A stretch of 64,000 nucleotides of DNA, from the NCBI GenBank assembly GCA_963575745.1, contig CAUYUJ010016466.1, positions 51,001 through 115,000 of the forward strand. Reading direction: 5' to 3'. Position numbers and translations under genes: made by a program. The stretch is from Prorocentrum cordatum. Its lineage: Eukaryota; Sar; Dinophyceae; Prorocentrales; Prorocentraceae. The notes beneath the pieces are model-generated. The model was not told the DNA's origin. It ran no database searches and saw nothing but the letters and a program-made list of their open reading frames with translations. Below are positions 32,185 to 43,110 of this stretch, one piece after another. Position 1 is the stretch's first letter. Each line of letters begins with the position of its first letter.

Positions 32185-32600
32185 CCGCGGCGGCGCCGCG
32201 GTGTCTTCCTGGAGCCATTCGCTGGGTCCGCAGGCGTGGCCAAAGAGCTGCGTGCGGCGGGGCATCGCTGTCGTAGCCTCGGACATCCAGATGGGCGTGC
32301 ACAGCGATCTGCGAATGAAGGTGGTCGAGAAGCTTCCCAAGGGGTGGATATTTCCGGCGCGGCGCAGGGGGTCTGGCTCGGCACCAGCTGGTCGCAAGCT
32401 CTCTGGGAGCCGCTTCGCTCCGTGACCAGCCCCATGGGCCTCGCCAGTCTCACTGAATCACACCAGGCTCGGTTGAGCATTGGCCATGCTACCTTTCGCG
32501 CGTTCCGCCGGTTGAGTGTTGGTTGGCGTAGTGTTGGTGTGCAAATGTTTCTTGAGAGCCCTGATGGATCGTTCATGTGGCAAGCTCCCCGTATGTAACG
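32185..32600 (+). pseudogene. methyltransferase-like domain, decayed
   Basis: VFLEPFAGSAGVAKEL at 32,203 is a Rossmann-type SAM-binding motif I. A +1 shift gives ASDIQMGVHSDLRMKVVEKL, the acidic strand-2 region. A -1 shift returns to GVWLGTSWSQA, where related domains read GTPC.(S/T)(F/W)SRA, so the PC dipeptide is lost. HATFRAF and MFLESPDGSFMWQAP (ENP-type motif as ESP) follow. The motifs resemble those of cytosine-type DNA methyltransferases, but the role in the element is unknown. In this copy it is non-functional. Confidence 0.6.
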
Positions 32601-32984
32601 CTATTGAGACGCGCCGTCGATTGCTCTGAGGCTCGCTTCCACCAGCGTCAGGTCGAAGCCCCTCGTAAAACATGCCTTCGAGGAATAGCTTGGTAAGGTG
32701 GCATTTTTTTTTCGTCTTGGTACTCCAGATGTCGTAATAAAGGGAGGGGGGTCTCATTTCGGGGGGTCTCTTCCAGGCTATCTTGGAGGGCCTGGGGGGG
32801 TCTGGGGACGATGTTTGGGAGGGTTCTCCCACGGGGGGGGGTCTGAAATGGCTCGTCTTGGAGGGTCCAGACCCCCTCCCTTTTATCACGAGATCTGGAG
32901 TAGATGGTGCCGTGCTCAGGGAGGCAGGGGCTCTCGAACGGGACCGCCGCACAAGGAGCTCTCAGGACACGCTCCTAGAGGAGG

Positions 32985-33056
32985 AGGAGGAGGAGGAGGA
33001 GGAGGGAGGAGGGAGGAGGAGGAGGAGGAGGAGGAGGAGGAGGAGGAGGAGGAGGA
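32985..33056. repeat. GGA microsatellite
   Basis: (GGA)n between two copies of GAGCTCTCAGGACACGCTCC (32,958 and 33,068). The stretch 32,600-32,985 has several G7-G10 runs and no gene. Confidence 0.9.
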
Positions 33057-33099
33057 CGGGGAGGACAGGGAGCTCTCAGGACACGCTCCTGGAGGCAAG

Positions 33100-34200
33100 C
33101 ATTGGACAGCCCTCGCCGCTCTGCCTTCCCCTCGCCGGCTCTGCCGTGCTCTCGCCCCGTCCGTGGTCGATGACGAAGAGGCGCTGCGGGTATCTGAGCT
33201 GTGGACTACATTCAAGCCGTGAACTTTTTGTTGGGGGGGGGAGGGCGACGAGGGAACGAGGGAGAAGAGGAGGAAGACAAGGCCGAGGGGGAAGCAACGA
33301 CGACCCCAAAGCGCAGAAACGACAGAGCGGGAGGACAGGAAACGAGAAAGGAGGCGACAGAACGACGAGACAAGACGACAAACCGTGAACTTGTCTTTGT
33401 TTCGAGGCTGTTCGGCCCTGGCCCATTTCTTTTACGTTCGGGTCTGGGAACGAACCTCCCAGTTGCGCCTGAGCGCGTACAGCCGGCCCGTATCAGATCA
33501 GAAGGATGCACGGTAAGGATGCAAGGGCCTTGGAAAGCCGTTGCGAAGCGTTTCGCTCGGGGCCGGCCAACGAAATTGGCCAAGGATGGACCGAGGAGGC
33601 AAGGGTGCAAGGGTACCCTTGGGAAGCTTGCCCATCCGTGCAATGCGGGCTGACTGTAACCTTTCTACATCATGTGGAAGATGCGCTGGGCTCCAGACAT
33701 GACAGGGCATGTGCTGGCCAGCCCAGGGGGGGGGCAGGGCAGAGTCTCTGTTCTGCTTTGACGAGCTGAAGAGACGTGCCAGGCCCTTAAGGGCTCGCCG
33801 TATCGACGTCATCCGTCGACGTGTACAGTCTGACCTAGGCCAGAAGAACATCCCTCAAGAACACGAGACCCTCCGCCAGCCACCAGCCAGAACGCACAGA
33901 ACATCCAAGGGTACCCTCCCCGAACCGACCTCGATCTTATACCTCGGTCCAACTGTACGCTCAAGTCTCCCACCCTCCCGTTCCCGTTGGCTTCCCCATC
34001 GCTCCTTCGCGCTCCCATTCCTCGCCTGGCATGCTTTCTCTATGGCCTACTCACTTGCAGATGCTTGGGGGAATCTCCGAGCAGCGTCTGTGCGCCTGAT
34101 CTTTCTACTGCCTGTGGCACACGTTGCCTTGCTCCAGACACGATACAACCATGTGCTGGCGGGTCTGGGAGGGCAGGGCTATTAATACATCTATACATGT
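33100..34200. other. no gene recognised
   Basis: Unique-looking sequence with an A/G-rich part at 33,240-33,390. Short frames occur on both strands, none with a recognisable domain. Confidence 0.4.
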
Positions 34201-34234
34201 GTGTACATATGTATGTACGTATACACGTACACGT

Positions 34235-34444
34235 ACACACACATATATATATATATATATAATCCACACATGTATATAATTCCCCAGGGTTTGGAGTTTC
34301 CTGGAGCCCGGAACCGGGAACCCGGGAACCCGGAACCGGGACCCCGGGAACCCAGCCTGCCACCAAAATCGGCGGGGAACTTTCGCCAAATCCTTCAACT
34401 TCCGCTAGGAGCCACTCAGTGCAATCACTGATTGGGGAACATGT

Positions 34445-34491
<47 letters not shown>

Positions 34492-34550
34492 TACATACAT
34501 ATATGTATACATCTATATATAATCCACCAGGGTCTGGAGCTTCCTGGACG
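34235..34550. repeat. AT microsatellites and duplicated segment
   Basis: Two AT tracts (34,243-34,262; 34,449-34,490). TATATAATCC and CCAGGGT.TGGAG.TTCCTGGA occur twice (34,256-34,310 and 34,516-34,552). GGAACCGGGAACCCGGGAAC forms local palindromes at 34,310-34,350. Confidence 0.75.
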
Positions 34551-34574
34551 CATTCCTTAACCACCGCCCCCACC

Positions 34575-34703
34575 GCAAGCTTTCGGAGGTCTTGCGGTTT
34601 CCTTGGCGTGGCGCTGGAGTCGAATCCCCTCCTTGGCAGGCGGAGCACGCCATGGGGCGGCGCTGGAGGCGCCGCCAGTGGGGCCCGGCACCGGTCAAAG
34701 ATC
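34575..34703. mobile_element. hairpin element B, copy 2
   Basis: CCTTGGCGTGGCGCTGGAGT at the left, GGGGCGGCGCTGGAGGCGCC in the centre and GGGGCCCGGCACCGGTCAAA at the right. It directly abuts dispersed repeat A copy 2. Confidence 0.55.
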
Positions 34704-34856
34704 AAGGGGCCCAATGACACGCAAATAAATAGATTGCCAATATTTTTCAATATATTCTGGATTTCCGTCTCCCCCCCCACCACTTCCCATATTTTCCAAT
34801 ATTATTCTGGGAGTCGACGATTAATTGTGTATGTGTGTTTTTTCCCCTCCTGGAAC
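34704..34856. repeat. dispersed repeat A, copy 2
   Basis: AAGGGGCCCAATGACACGCA then TATTTTTCAATATATTCTGG, TTTCCGTCTCCCCCCCC and CGACGATTAATTGTGTATGT. A diverged copy with almost no CA tract. Confidence 0.8.
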
Positions 34857-35424
34857 AAAACTCCGCGCTGACCTCCTGAAGTCTCTGTTTATGCAGTTTC
34901 CTTCTTCTTCGACGAGAACTGGCCCCAAAGGCCGAAACCTAAAAACCGATAAACTCGGGATTGAAGACACCATGCCGCCGGGTATCTGGGATTCGGCAAT
35001 TGTCGGGCCCTGGGTCGTAACTCGGGTCTCTGGCGGGCGTTCGGGACGATGCGGGCATCCCCAGAACGCCACGGCGAAGCGCAGCCGCTGGAAAGCATCC
35101 CAAGGGTGGAAAACCACCGAGACCGCACGAAAACGCCCGAAACCCTCGAATCTTGAACCTCTGGAGGATCTTGTTATTCGCGCTAACGCCGGTGACTGGC
35201 CCCGGCCCCCCCCCTCTCCCCCCCAGTCCTCCTGGTCACGTCACGATTCGCGCTGGCCTCGTCTGTGCATGGACCACTGCGAAACACTCCCTGACGGCGC
35301 CGGCGCAAATCACGACGTGACTGGCCCCCGCCAACTCCTCTCCGGTCACGCCCGCTATCGCCAGGGGAACGTTCTCAAAGAACTGGATCGTCGGAGGAAC
35401 AAATAACATCATAAACGTACAATG

Positions 35425-35560
35425 TTGGAGCTCCGTGCGGATTTCTTGGATTCGCGCTGGACTCCTCTCCCTGATGCGCGAAGACCGCCAGGAGCGGCGC
35501 TGGAGGCGTCGCCAGGGGGACCCAGCGCCGATCCAAGAGATCCACGCGGAACTCAGAGAA
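35425..35560. mobile_element. hairpin element B, copy 3
   Basis: GGAGCTCCGTGCGGATTTCT at the left pairs with AGAGATCCACGCGGAACTC at the right. GGATTCGCGCTGG pairs with CCAGCGCCGATCC. The intervening 34,860-35,420 has a separate inverted pair around GGTCACGTCACGATTCGCGC (35,234) and ATCACGACGTGACTGG (35,310). Confidence 0.75.
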
Positions 35561-36104
35561 TGCATGTTCTTGCCGTTCTGAACGGAGAGCGGTCACGGCC
35601 AGGAGGGGGGAGTCCAAGAGGGGGGTGCGCAAACCATGGCCCGAGGCACGTGCGCGGACGAGGAAGGAACCAAAGGACACACGGGAAGGAAACCTGAGGA
35701 GATCTCATGGCGCCCGCCAGATTTTTTTTTGTTTTTTTTTTGTTTCTCCCCCCCCTGAGATCGAGCTCTGTGTATAACTACGTACACACAAAGCCCGATA
35801 AACAAATCCACTGGCCGAGTGATACGAATTCCCACCTAAAACGTATCAACCGGGACGAGATCTAGAACAGAGCCGGAATTCTTCCATGGCGCCCGCCAAT
35901 GATATCCCCTCCCCGACCCTCCCCGAGCCGACGCGGCGAACAAGCATGCGGCATGGCTAAAAATCGCGGCCCGAGCCCGGACCCCATCTTTCTGCGCCGC
36001 GCCTCGCGCCGAGGGCCCCATAGGGCCCGCAACCGGGCGAGCGCGGCCGCTGCGAGGAAGCTGCAACGCTCAGGCCTCGGCTACACGCAGGGAGTGACCC
36101 TAGG

Positions 36105-36450
36105 CTTAGGTCGGGCGTTTCCTCCTACAGTCGGGGCGTTGACCTAAGGAACCCTAAATAAGGAGCGAGGCCCCTTTTTTCCATACGTCAAACTTCGATT
36201 TGCTATCGGAAACATAAGGAAAACCTGAGGCAGGCTGTGAAACACTTAAGGAACGCGGAGCCCCTCCCCAACGAAAAGGGTTCCTTCTTCAGGGCCCCGA
36301 CTGTACAGGCGGATTTGGGGCGAACAATAAAAAATAGCCAAACAAATATTCAAACCATGCTCAGGAGTATTCGTGAAACCGTCCCCATACCATCTTTTCA
36401 CTGCTTTTGAATGTTCTTCCTGCCGAGGGGCACGCCCCACGCAACCCTAG
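36105..36450. mobile_element. MITE family 1, copy b (interrupted by MITE 2)
   Basis: Left end TAGGTCGGGCGTTTCCTCCT stops at 36,127 and resumes at 36,304 with ACAGGCGGATTTGG. The right end is GAATGTTCTTCCTGCCGAGG, then GGCACGCCCC near 36,440. Removing 36,128-36,303 plus one TA restores the family-1 consensus seen at 36,605. Confidence 0.8.
36128..36303. mobile_element. MITE family 2, copy b, with TA duplication
   Basis: 176 bp bounded by CAGTCGGGGC and GCCCCGACTG, nearly identical inside to 10,894-11,070. Flanking bases are CTCCTA on the left and TACAGG on the right, so TA is duplicated as in Tc1/mariner-type insertions. Confidence 0.85.
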
Positions 36451-36601
36451 GCAGGAGTGACCCTTGGCGCGCGACGTTCGGGGGCCGCGGGGAGGCCCAG
36501 CCCGAGCGCGCAGGACGCTGCCATCGCAGTGTGCCCCCCATCGTCTGGGGACCCCCCAGTGTGCCCGCACGAGAGGTCACTCCGGCGAAAGGTCACTCTT
36601 A
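36451..36601. mobile_element. MITE family 3, copy b
   Basis: GGAGTGACCCTTGGCGCGCG at the left, AGAGGTCACTCCGGCGAAAG then GTCACTCTTACG at the right. It lies between two family-1 elements. Confidence 0.6.
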
Positions 36602-36604
36602 CGT

Positions 36605-36752
36605 TTAGGTCGGGCATGCTCCCCTACAGGCGGAACTCCGGGGAAAAATGAGGAACGGCCAAAAACATTGAAAAGTAGCCACGACAGAACGAATCGACAA
36701 AATCGTCGCCAGACCATCTTTGAACTATTTGTGAATACTCCTCCTGTAACCC
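36605..36752. mobile_element. MITE family 1, copy c (right end truncated)
   Basis: TAGGTCGGGCATGCTCCCCT then ACAGGCGGAACTCC at the left, an A-rich core, and GTGAATACTCCTCCTGTAAC at the right. The rest of the right inverted repeat is missing where repeat J begins. Confidence 0.65.
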
Positions 36753-36756
36753 AGAC

Positions 36757-37905
36757 CCCCGACGTCATGATTTTTGAATGACGCGACCAGAGGTCTGGAC
36801 CCATTCCCCGGGACTGGTTTTTCATCCTGAGTTGTTTTTTGACGGTCCCGAGGCCCGGTAAGGGCCCCCAGATGCTGAAAATGGCGAAAAACCTCCCGTC
36901 GTGCTTTTTCCCCGACGCGAGGGGGTCTGTGAAAGGGACATGCCCGACTGAATCTTACGTGCAGTGGGTCGGAGATCTCTGAGGGCCCGAACGCCCCCGA
37001 GGATCGGCGGCGGCCGGGAGGGGGGCGCCCACGAAGGGGGGGGCGAGTCATGGCCGGCGGCCTGTGCGAGGCCATGGCGGGGGCGCCAAGGACGCATGGA
37101 AACGAGAAAATCCAGACCCCCTCGGGTCATGAAAAATCTCGACGTAAGGCTTCACGCTGTCTTCGGCTTCGGGGGGCCCTTGCCGTGCCTCGCGACCGTC
37201 AAGATACGACCCAGGAGGAAGAACCAGTCCCGTGGAAGGGGTCCGGACCTCTGGGGGTCGCGCCATGCCAAAACATCAAGACGTCGGGTTCTGCAGGAGG
37301 CGCCAGGAGATCGCCCTGGGGAGACCTCGTGGCCCCCCTCGTGGCCGCTCCCGAGCCCACCCCCGACGTCATGATTTTGAAATGACGCGACCCCAATAGG
37401 TCCGGACCGGTTTCCGGGGACCGGTCTTTCATCCTGAGTCGTTTTTTGACGGTCCCGAGGCCCGGTAATCCGGAGAGACTTACAGGTACCACTACCACCA
37501 TGGCTGGAGGGGCCGCTCCCTCCCCTCGAGCTGGTGGCACCTCCTTCCGGGAACTCTTTGGAGGCATGCCTGGAACGATGTGCCACCAGCTCGAGCGGGC
37601 GGGACAGTATACTGTCTCGTCTCTGGTGAGGCAAGCCCCCCCCCCCCAGGAGGCCGAGAACGGCGAAAACCCTGCCGTCGTGACTTTTTCCTGACCCGCG
37701 GGGGTCTGGGTCCCCAGACCCCCGACGCCATGATTTTTTCATGACGCGACCCCCAGAGGTCTGGACCCATTCCCCGGGACCGGTTTTTCATCCTGAGTCG
37801 TTTTCTGACGGTCCCGAGTCCCGGTAAGGGCCCCCAGAGGCCGAAAACAGCGAAAAACCTCCCGCCGTGACTGTTCCCTGACCCGCGGGGGTCTGGGTCG
37901 CGGCC
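36757..37905. repeat. cluster of dispersed repeat J
   Basis: At least five full or partial copies of a ~190-bp unit: ACCGGTTTTTCATCCTGAGT, CGTTTTTTGACGGTCCCGAG, CCCGGTAAGGGCCCCCAGA, AAAACCTCCCGTCGTG. Forward copies start near 36,757, 37,365 and 37,715; an inverted copy is at 37,085-37,275. Ends share CAGACCCCCGACG, suggesting an inverted-repeat mobile unit. Confidence 0.8.
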
Positions 37906-38290
37906 GCCCCCGCGAGGAGCGCTGGGCCTGGCGCGGCGCCGTGCCCCCGGCGAGCGCCGCGCCGCCGCCCGCCGCGCCGCCGGCCGCTGCGGCGCCGGGC
38001 GGCGGCCGCTCCGCGGGCAGCCGGGCGGCGGCGGGCGGCGAGCGGCGGGCCGCGCCGCGGCCGCGCCAGGCGCAGGGCGGGAGCGCGGCGGCGGGGGCGG
38101 AGGACCTCGCCGCGCGGCGCTCCCCGGCGCTGCCGCGCTCCAGACGACCCCCCCGCAGGCTCGCGTCGTGGGGAAGCGTCGGGGCGGGGGAGGCTTCGGA
38201 CCGCTCTCGGCCTCGCCGGGGGCCCTCGCCGGGCCTCGCGGGAGCGTCCACGAGCGCCTCGGGGCGAAGAAGCGGTCCCGGGGAGAGGGA
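37906..38290. other. very GC-rich island, strand undecided
   Basis: About 380 bp with CGC and GGC runs, open in several frames on both strands (Ala/Pro/Arg-rich). It could be a disordered-linker exon, but I see no splice or phase evidence. It ends in a partial family-J match (CTCGGGGCGAAGAAGCGGTC). Confidence 0.3.
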
Positions 38291-38291
38291 G

Positions 38292-38404
38292 AGGAGGAGG
38301 AGGAGGAGGAGGAGGAGGAGGAGGAGGAGGAGGAGGAGGAGGAGGAGGAGGAGGAGGAGGGGGAGGAGGAGGAGTAGGAGGAGGAGGAGGAGGAGGAGGA
38401 GGAG
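38292..38404. repeat. GGA microsatellite
   Basis: (GGA)n with two interruptions. Confidence 0.95.
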
Positions 38405-38679
38405 AGGGGCGCCGTCCGGAAAAAAATGCTCAAGGCGTCGCCTGTCTGGGGAGCGCTCGAGGGCCCCTGTGCCTGCCCGTCGGTCGGGAGAGCCTCGATG
38501 GTGAGGGGAGGCCTCGGCGCCAGGACCGGCTTCTGCCCCCGGAAGCGGCTCTCCCGCCGATATCTACGGAACAGATGCGTAGAGTGCCCCGCAGATCTGT
38601 GGACATCCTGCGCGTTGCTTGCACACTCGGCGGGGTCAGAAATTCTGGGGTAGATCAATGATGTAGTCGATCCCCTATC

Positions 38680-38880
38680 TGAAGAAGTGGGTAGATGCAT
38701 GAAGGAGGAAAGCCTCGGGAAGTGGATCGGACTTCTGCCCGCCCCCTGGAAAGGAGGCAAGAGACACAACCGCTCGACTCCTGAAATAGGAAGGCGCTTG
38801 GAGAAGATCGGGATCATGATATCCCAACAATACATACTTTCAGCGACCGGCGTGTATTCTCTTGCACGCCTAAGTTCTAG
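38680..38880. repeat. dispersed repeat K, copy 1
   Basis: GAAGTGGGTAGATGCATGAA, GGAGGAAAGCCTCGG, TCGGACTTCTGCCCGCC, AGGAAGGCGCTTGGAGAAGA and ACTTTCAGCGACCGGCGTGT. The same order is at 42,658-42,852 and 50,597-50,805. The unit holds an internal partial duplication of the AGGAAGGCG segment. Confidence 0.75.
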
Positions 38881-39408
38881 AAGCTCGGGGCCCTGCATGT
38901 TCGTCGCGGTCGTCGTTCGTCTCCCCTCCCCCGGCCCACCCCTGGCCCTCGCCCCAGTCCCCATCGTGACCTGATCGTGCAAGAACCAGGGTATGCGTGC
39001 CACTAGTTTTCGTCGTTGGCAGTCGTTCTCGTGCAAGAAACAACCATGGCACGCGTGCCACTTGCTGCCCCGCGGTCCGGGAGTTGCGATCTTTACGCGC
39101 TGGGCGTTCTCGCGGGCACTGGCAGGGAGTCACAACGCCGAGGGGGGAATAATAATAATAAGAAGAAGAAGAAGAAGACTTGGCCGCGCCGCCAGGATCG
39201 CTGTTCCCCCCCGAGCCCCTGAGAGAGGACGGGGGGGGACCCTCCATGTGTAACTCTGGGGCCAACATTACCCCCCCCCTCTCCCGTCCTGGACCCTTCG
39301 AGCTTCAAGGTGGTTGGGAGTTTTTGTCGCCCTTTCCGGGCCTCTGGGTGGGGTGGCTTCTCCTCGCCAAGGCCGGGTCCCGAAGGCCTCGTCGATCGGC
39401 GGCACTCG
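38881..39408. other. no gene recognised
   Basis: Unique-looking sequence with an AAT/AAG triplet run at 39,148-39,177 and short pyrimidine tracts. Confidence 0.4.
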
Positions 39409-39521
39409 GGAGTGACCCTAGGCCAAACGGACCTTTGGTGCGCGGCTGTAGGGGTCCCCCCATTCGGGGGGCAACCTGTGGGCCCGCACCCATTTCTCAC
39501 TCTGGCGATAGCGATAGGTCA
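39409..39521. mobile_element. MITE family 3, copy c
   Basis: GGAGTGACCCTAGGCC at the left and ATAGGTCACTCTCAC at the right with TTTGGTGCGCGGCTGTAGGG inside, matching TTTGGTGCGCGGCTTTTTGG at 6.7 kb. Confidence 0.55.
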
Positions 39522-39688
39522 CTCTCACACGCAGCGGATCCCAGAACCCTCCCAGAGGAGCGACGACGGGAAGCGGCTCTTACGCGAGAGGCCATGGCGA
39601 ACTGACGCCGCGGCTCACTCGGGCCGCCAGCGTAACCCCCCACCTCCACTCGGTGCGGAACAAGACGCGACGGGAGGTCTTCGATATC

Positions 39689-40407
<719 letters not shown>

Positions 40408-40431
40408 CGCTCGGCCTCCAGGGGCGCCCAC

Positions 40432-40519
40432 CTTCGAGGCTGCTCTCTGCGTGTGCTTCGTGCTTCCTGGGAACCCCGGACTGCTCTTCTCGCCGCCGCG
40501 GCCAGTCGCCCTCGAAGCT
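40432..40519 (-). other. orphan exon-like island
   Basis: On minus, after GGACCAG, it reads SFEGDWPRRREEQSGVPRKH, then EAHAESSLE, and stops at GTGGGC. Both edges are canonical. Phases (0 in, 1 out) do not fit between exons 10 and 11. On plus it reads APTFEAALCVCFVLPGNPGL. It could be an alternative exon or belong to another gene. Confidence 0.3.
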
Positions 40520-40532
40520 CTGGTCCGAACGG

Positions 40533-40772
40533 AGGAGGAGGAGGCGGAGGCGGAGGAGGCGGAGGAGGCGGAGGAGGCGGAGGAGGCGGAGGAGGCGGAG
40601 GAGGCGGAGGAGGAGGAGGAGGCGGAGGAGGCGGAGGAGGCGGAGGAGGCGGAGGAGGCGGAGGAGGAGGAGGACGACGACGAGGAGGAGGAGGAGGCAG
40701 AGGAGGAGGAGGAGGCGGAGGAGGCAGAGGAGGAGGAGGAGGAGGAGGAGGAGGAGGAGGAGGAGGAGGAAA
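40533..40772. repeat. GGA/GGC microsatellite
   Basis: (GGAGGC)n then (GGA)n. The following 40,790-41,050 is GC-rich with repeated GCCTCCGCGGGG and GGGCCTCGGG motifs; 41,090-41,200 repeats GTCGAATCCG. Confidence 0.9.
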
Positions 40773-41199
40773 AACGAACTCCCCGGCACCCGCCCAGGGT
40801 CCGGGCTGTGGCCTGCGCCCCCCGGCCGCCTCCCGCTGCGAAGAACGACGCGTCACGACGCATGGGCTCCAGCAGTCCTTCGGCCTCCGCAGGGCCTCGG
40901 GGGGGGGGCCCGCTGTCTCGGGCCTCCGCGGGGTCTCGGGGGGGGCCTCCGCAGGGCCCCGCAGGGCCTCGGGGGAGGCCTCGGGACTCGAGGCCTGTCC
41001 CGGGGGCAGGAGCCCAAGATCTCTGGAGGGCCACGCTGTGAGAACATTTGCACTGCATCCTCGGGGGACCTCGTCTGTCCCGTCGCGACCCTGTCCGCGT
41101 CGAATCCGTCTCGAATCCATGTCGGCCTCGGCGGATCCGTGTCGAATCCGTGTCGAATCCGCGTCGAATGCCCGCCAAATCCGCATCGAGGCCGCATCG

Positions 41200-41908
41200 A
41201 GACACAAAAAAAGACACCAACTTGGGGGACAGGCGGGGTCCCCCGAAGATGCAACGTGAAAACATCACTACGTCAGAATCCCGATTGGGGTCCGAGCAGG
41301 AGGTGGGGTTGGAGGAGCGCGCCGCATCGCAGGTGCATCGTCGGTGCATCGCTGGCGCAGCGGCGGCGTTGGCAATGGCGTCGGCTCCGTGGGCGTGGAG
41401 AAGATCGGGCTCCACCTCGGGCAGCGCCGCCGATGCATCGGCGATGTCACGCGATTCTCCGACCCCATCTGCTCGGACCTCACCTGAGCGACGATCACAA
41501 ACGGGTCTTACGCGAGATGGCACAGCGACCTTGCGCGGTGGCTAACGAGGGCCGCCAGCGCGGCACTCCACACCTGAAGCGAGGGCGCTTGCGCGCGACC
41601 TTACGCGGGCAGCCTGCGCGACAATGTCGGCGCAATCGACCCCGTTCTCCTGTGCCGCCCATCTGAGGAGGCCTGGGTCGGGCGGGGGGCAGCCCTCGGG
41701 TCGGGCGAAAGGGGGGGATAGCAAAGGGGGGGTTTGAGAATCAGCTCACGTAGCTGATCTTCCCGGCGCCTCCCGGCGCCGGAGGCGGCTCTGTATCGAG
41801 GAATGGGCCCCTCGGCGAGGCCGAAAACAGCTGCATGCAGCAAATTTCGTAACCCCCCCTTTCCCAATCGCCCCCTTTCGTCCAGCCCGCAGCCCAGATC
41901 CCCGACGA
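41200..41908. other. no gene recognised
   Basis: Mixed sequence with short GCATCG repeats (41,325-41,440) and TACGCGGGCAGCCTGCGCGA-type palindromes. No supported coding island. Confidence 0.4.
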
Positions 41909-42113
41909 CCCTGATGGTCCGCTATCGAAGATTTCCGGTAGCGCTCCGCAGAGATCGGTCGCTACCGAAATACCGAAATGTAGCGCCCAATACCGGTATC
42001 AGACCGTTCTGAAATCCGCTACTTCAACGCCCTCAAACGAAGATCCGGTCGCTACCGAAATTCGGGGTGCGTCGAAATCGCTACCAAAAATTTCCGGTAC
42101 CAGACCATCAGGG
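41909..42113. mobile_element. MITE family 4 (CCCTGATGGTC ends)
   Basis: 205 bp bounded by CCCTGATGGTC and GACCATCAGGG, an exact 11-bp terminal inverted repeat. Subterminal GATTTCCGGTAGCG and CGCTACCAAAAATTTCCGG continue the imperfect pairing. Internal CGGTCGCTACCGAAAT occurs twice. Confidence 0.75.
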
Positions 42114-42319
42114 GACGCAAGTGCTCCAAAACCCCGACGTGCCTCCACACGACTCGCAGGCCCTACAGGAGCCCGCGCCGCCAGGGCCCAGGGGGCGCTC
42201 CGGCGCGGGCCCCCCGGGGCGGCAGGCGGCCTACCCGAAGACTGGGCCGGCAGCTCGGGTGGGAAAAGACCGGGTCCGTGGGCGTCGGGAGCAGCCACTT
42301 CGCGAAGCACGACCAACGG

Positions 42320-42480
42320 ACAACACACAACAACAACATCACCATCAGCATCAGCATCATCGTCATCACCACGGGAACCGTCACCGTCGTCGGCATCAGC
42401 ATCAGCATCAGCATCAGCATCATCATCTTTATCATCATCAGCAGCAGCACCATCATCATCGTCGTCGTCAACACAAGCCT
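42320..42480. repeat. CAT/CAG triplet tract
   Basis: ATCAGCATCAGCATC-type triplets with GTC interruptions. It gives poly-His and poly-Ile frames. Confidence 0.9.
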
Positions 42481-42657
42481 GTAGGAGGGAGGGAAGGGGG
42501 AAGGGCAAGGCGATGAACGTGCTATAGGTATGGGTGCGAGCCGTCGGACCCCCAGAGGGGGTCTCGTTCGAGCGGGGACCCCCCCCCCTCCCGACAACAC
42601 GCACCAGTAGCTTCCCCCAGAATCCCACCCCAGGAGTTCTGAGGGCCGTATACACGC

Positions 42658-42852
42658 TGGTCGGAAGAAGGAGGTATAAGCATGAAGCAGGAAGGCGGAT
42701 GAAGTAGATTGGGTCCGGGCCCGCCCGCATAAGAACAGACAACAGCCAAACCGCATCGATTCTTGAAGCAGGAAGGCGCTTGGAGTAGATTGGGCTCTGG
42801 GAATCCAGAAGCACCTACCTTCAACGACCGATGGGTACGTATGGGTGCTAGT
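42658..42852. repeat. dispersed repeat K, copy 2
   Basis: AGCATGAAGCAGGAAGGCGG, TAGATTGGGTCCGGGCCCGC, AGGAAGGCGCTTGGAGTAGA and TTCAACGACCGATGGGTACG. Confidence 0.75.
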
Positions 42853-42987
42853 GGTCAGCTCGTGAGATCAGCCCACGAACAGCTGGTTCCGGAGGCGCCT
42901 CCTGGCGCTGGAGGCGCAGGATGCCGCCGGGGCAAGGCAGAGCTCCACGGCGGGGCCCGAGCCAGCTGCACGTAGCAATGTTCCCAG

Positions 42988-43110
42988 CCTCCTCCTCCTC
43001 CTCCTCCTCCTCCTCCTCCTCCTCCTCCTCCTCCTCCTCCTCCTCCTCTCCGTCCTTCCCCTCTCCGTCCTTCCCATCCTCCTCCTCCTCCTCCTCGCCG
43101 TCCTTCTCCT
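42988..43110. repeat. CTC microsatellite
   Basis: (CTC)n to 43,048, then TCCGTCCTTCCC repeats and a second CTC run. A partial family-J match follows at 43,205-43,325. Confidence 0.95.

Larger units (their letters stand above)
30430..32600 (+). mobile_element. DIRS-like tyrosine-recombinase retroelement, decayed
   Basis: Three recognisable modules in one direction: the C-terminal end of an RNase H (30.5-30.7 kb), a tyrosine recombinase (30.8-31.96 kb) and a methyltransferase-like domain (32.18-32.60 kb). RNase H next to a tyrosine recombinase is the hallmark of DIRS-type retroelements, several of which also carry a methyltransferase. Reading needs at least five frame changes, and the recombinase arginine of the LRHGGAS-like box is glycine, so this copy is dead. 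Reverse transcriptase is absent or beyond recognition, and terminal repeats are not seen. It lies antisense in the intron between exons 10 and 11. Confidence 0.75.
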
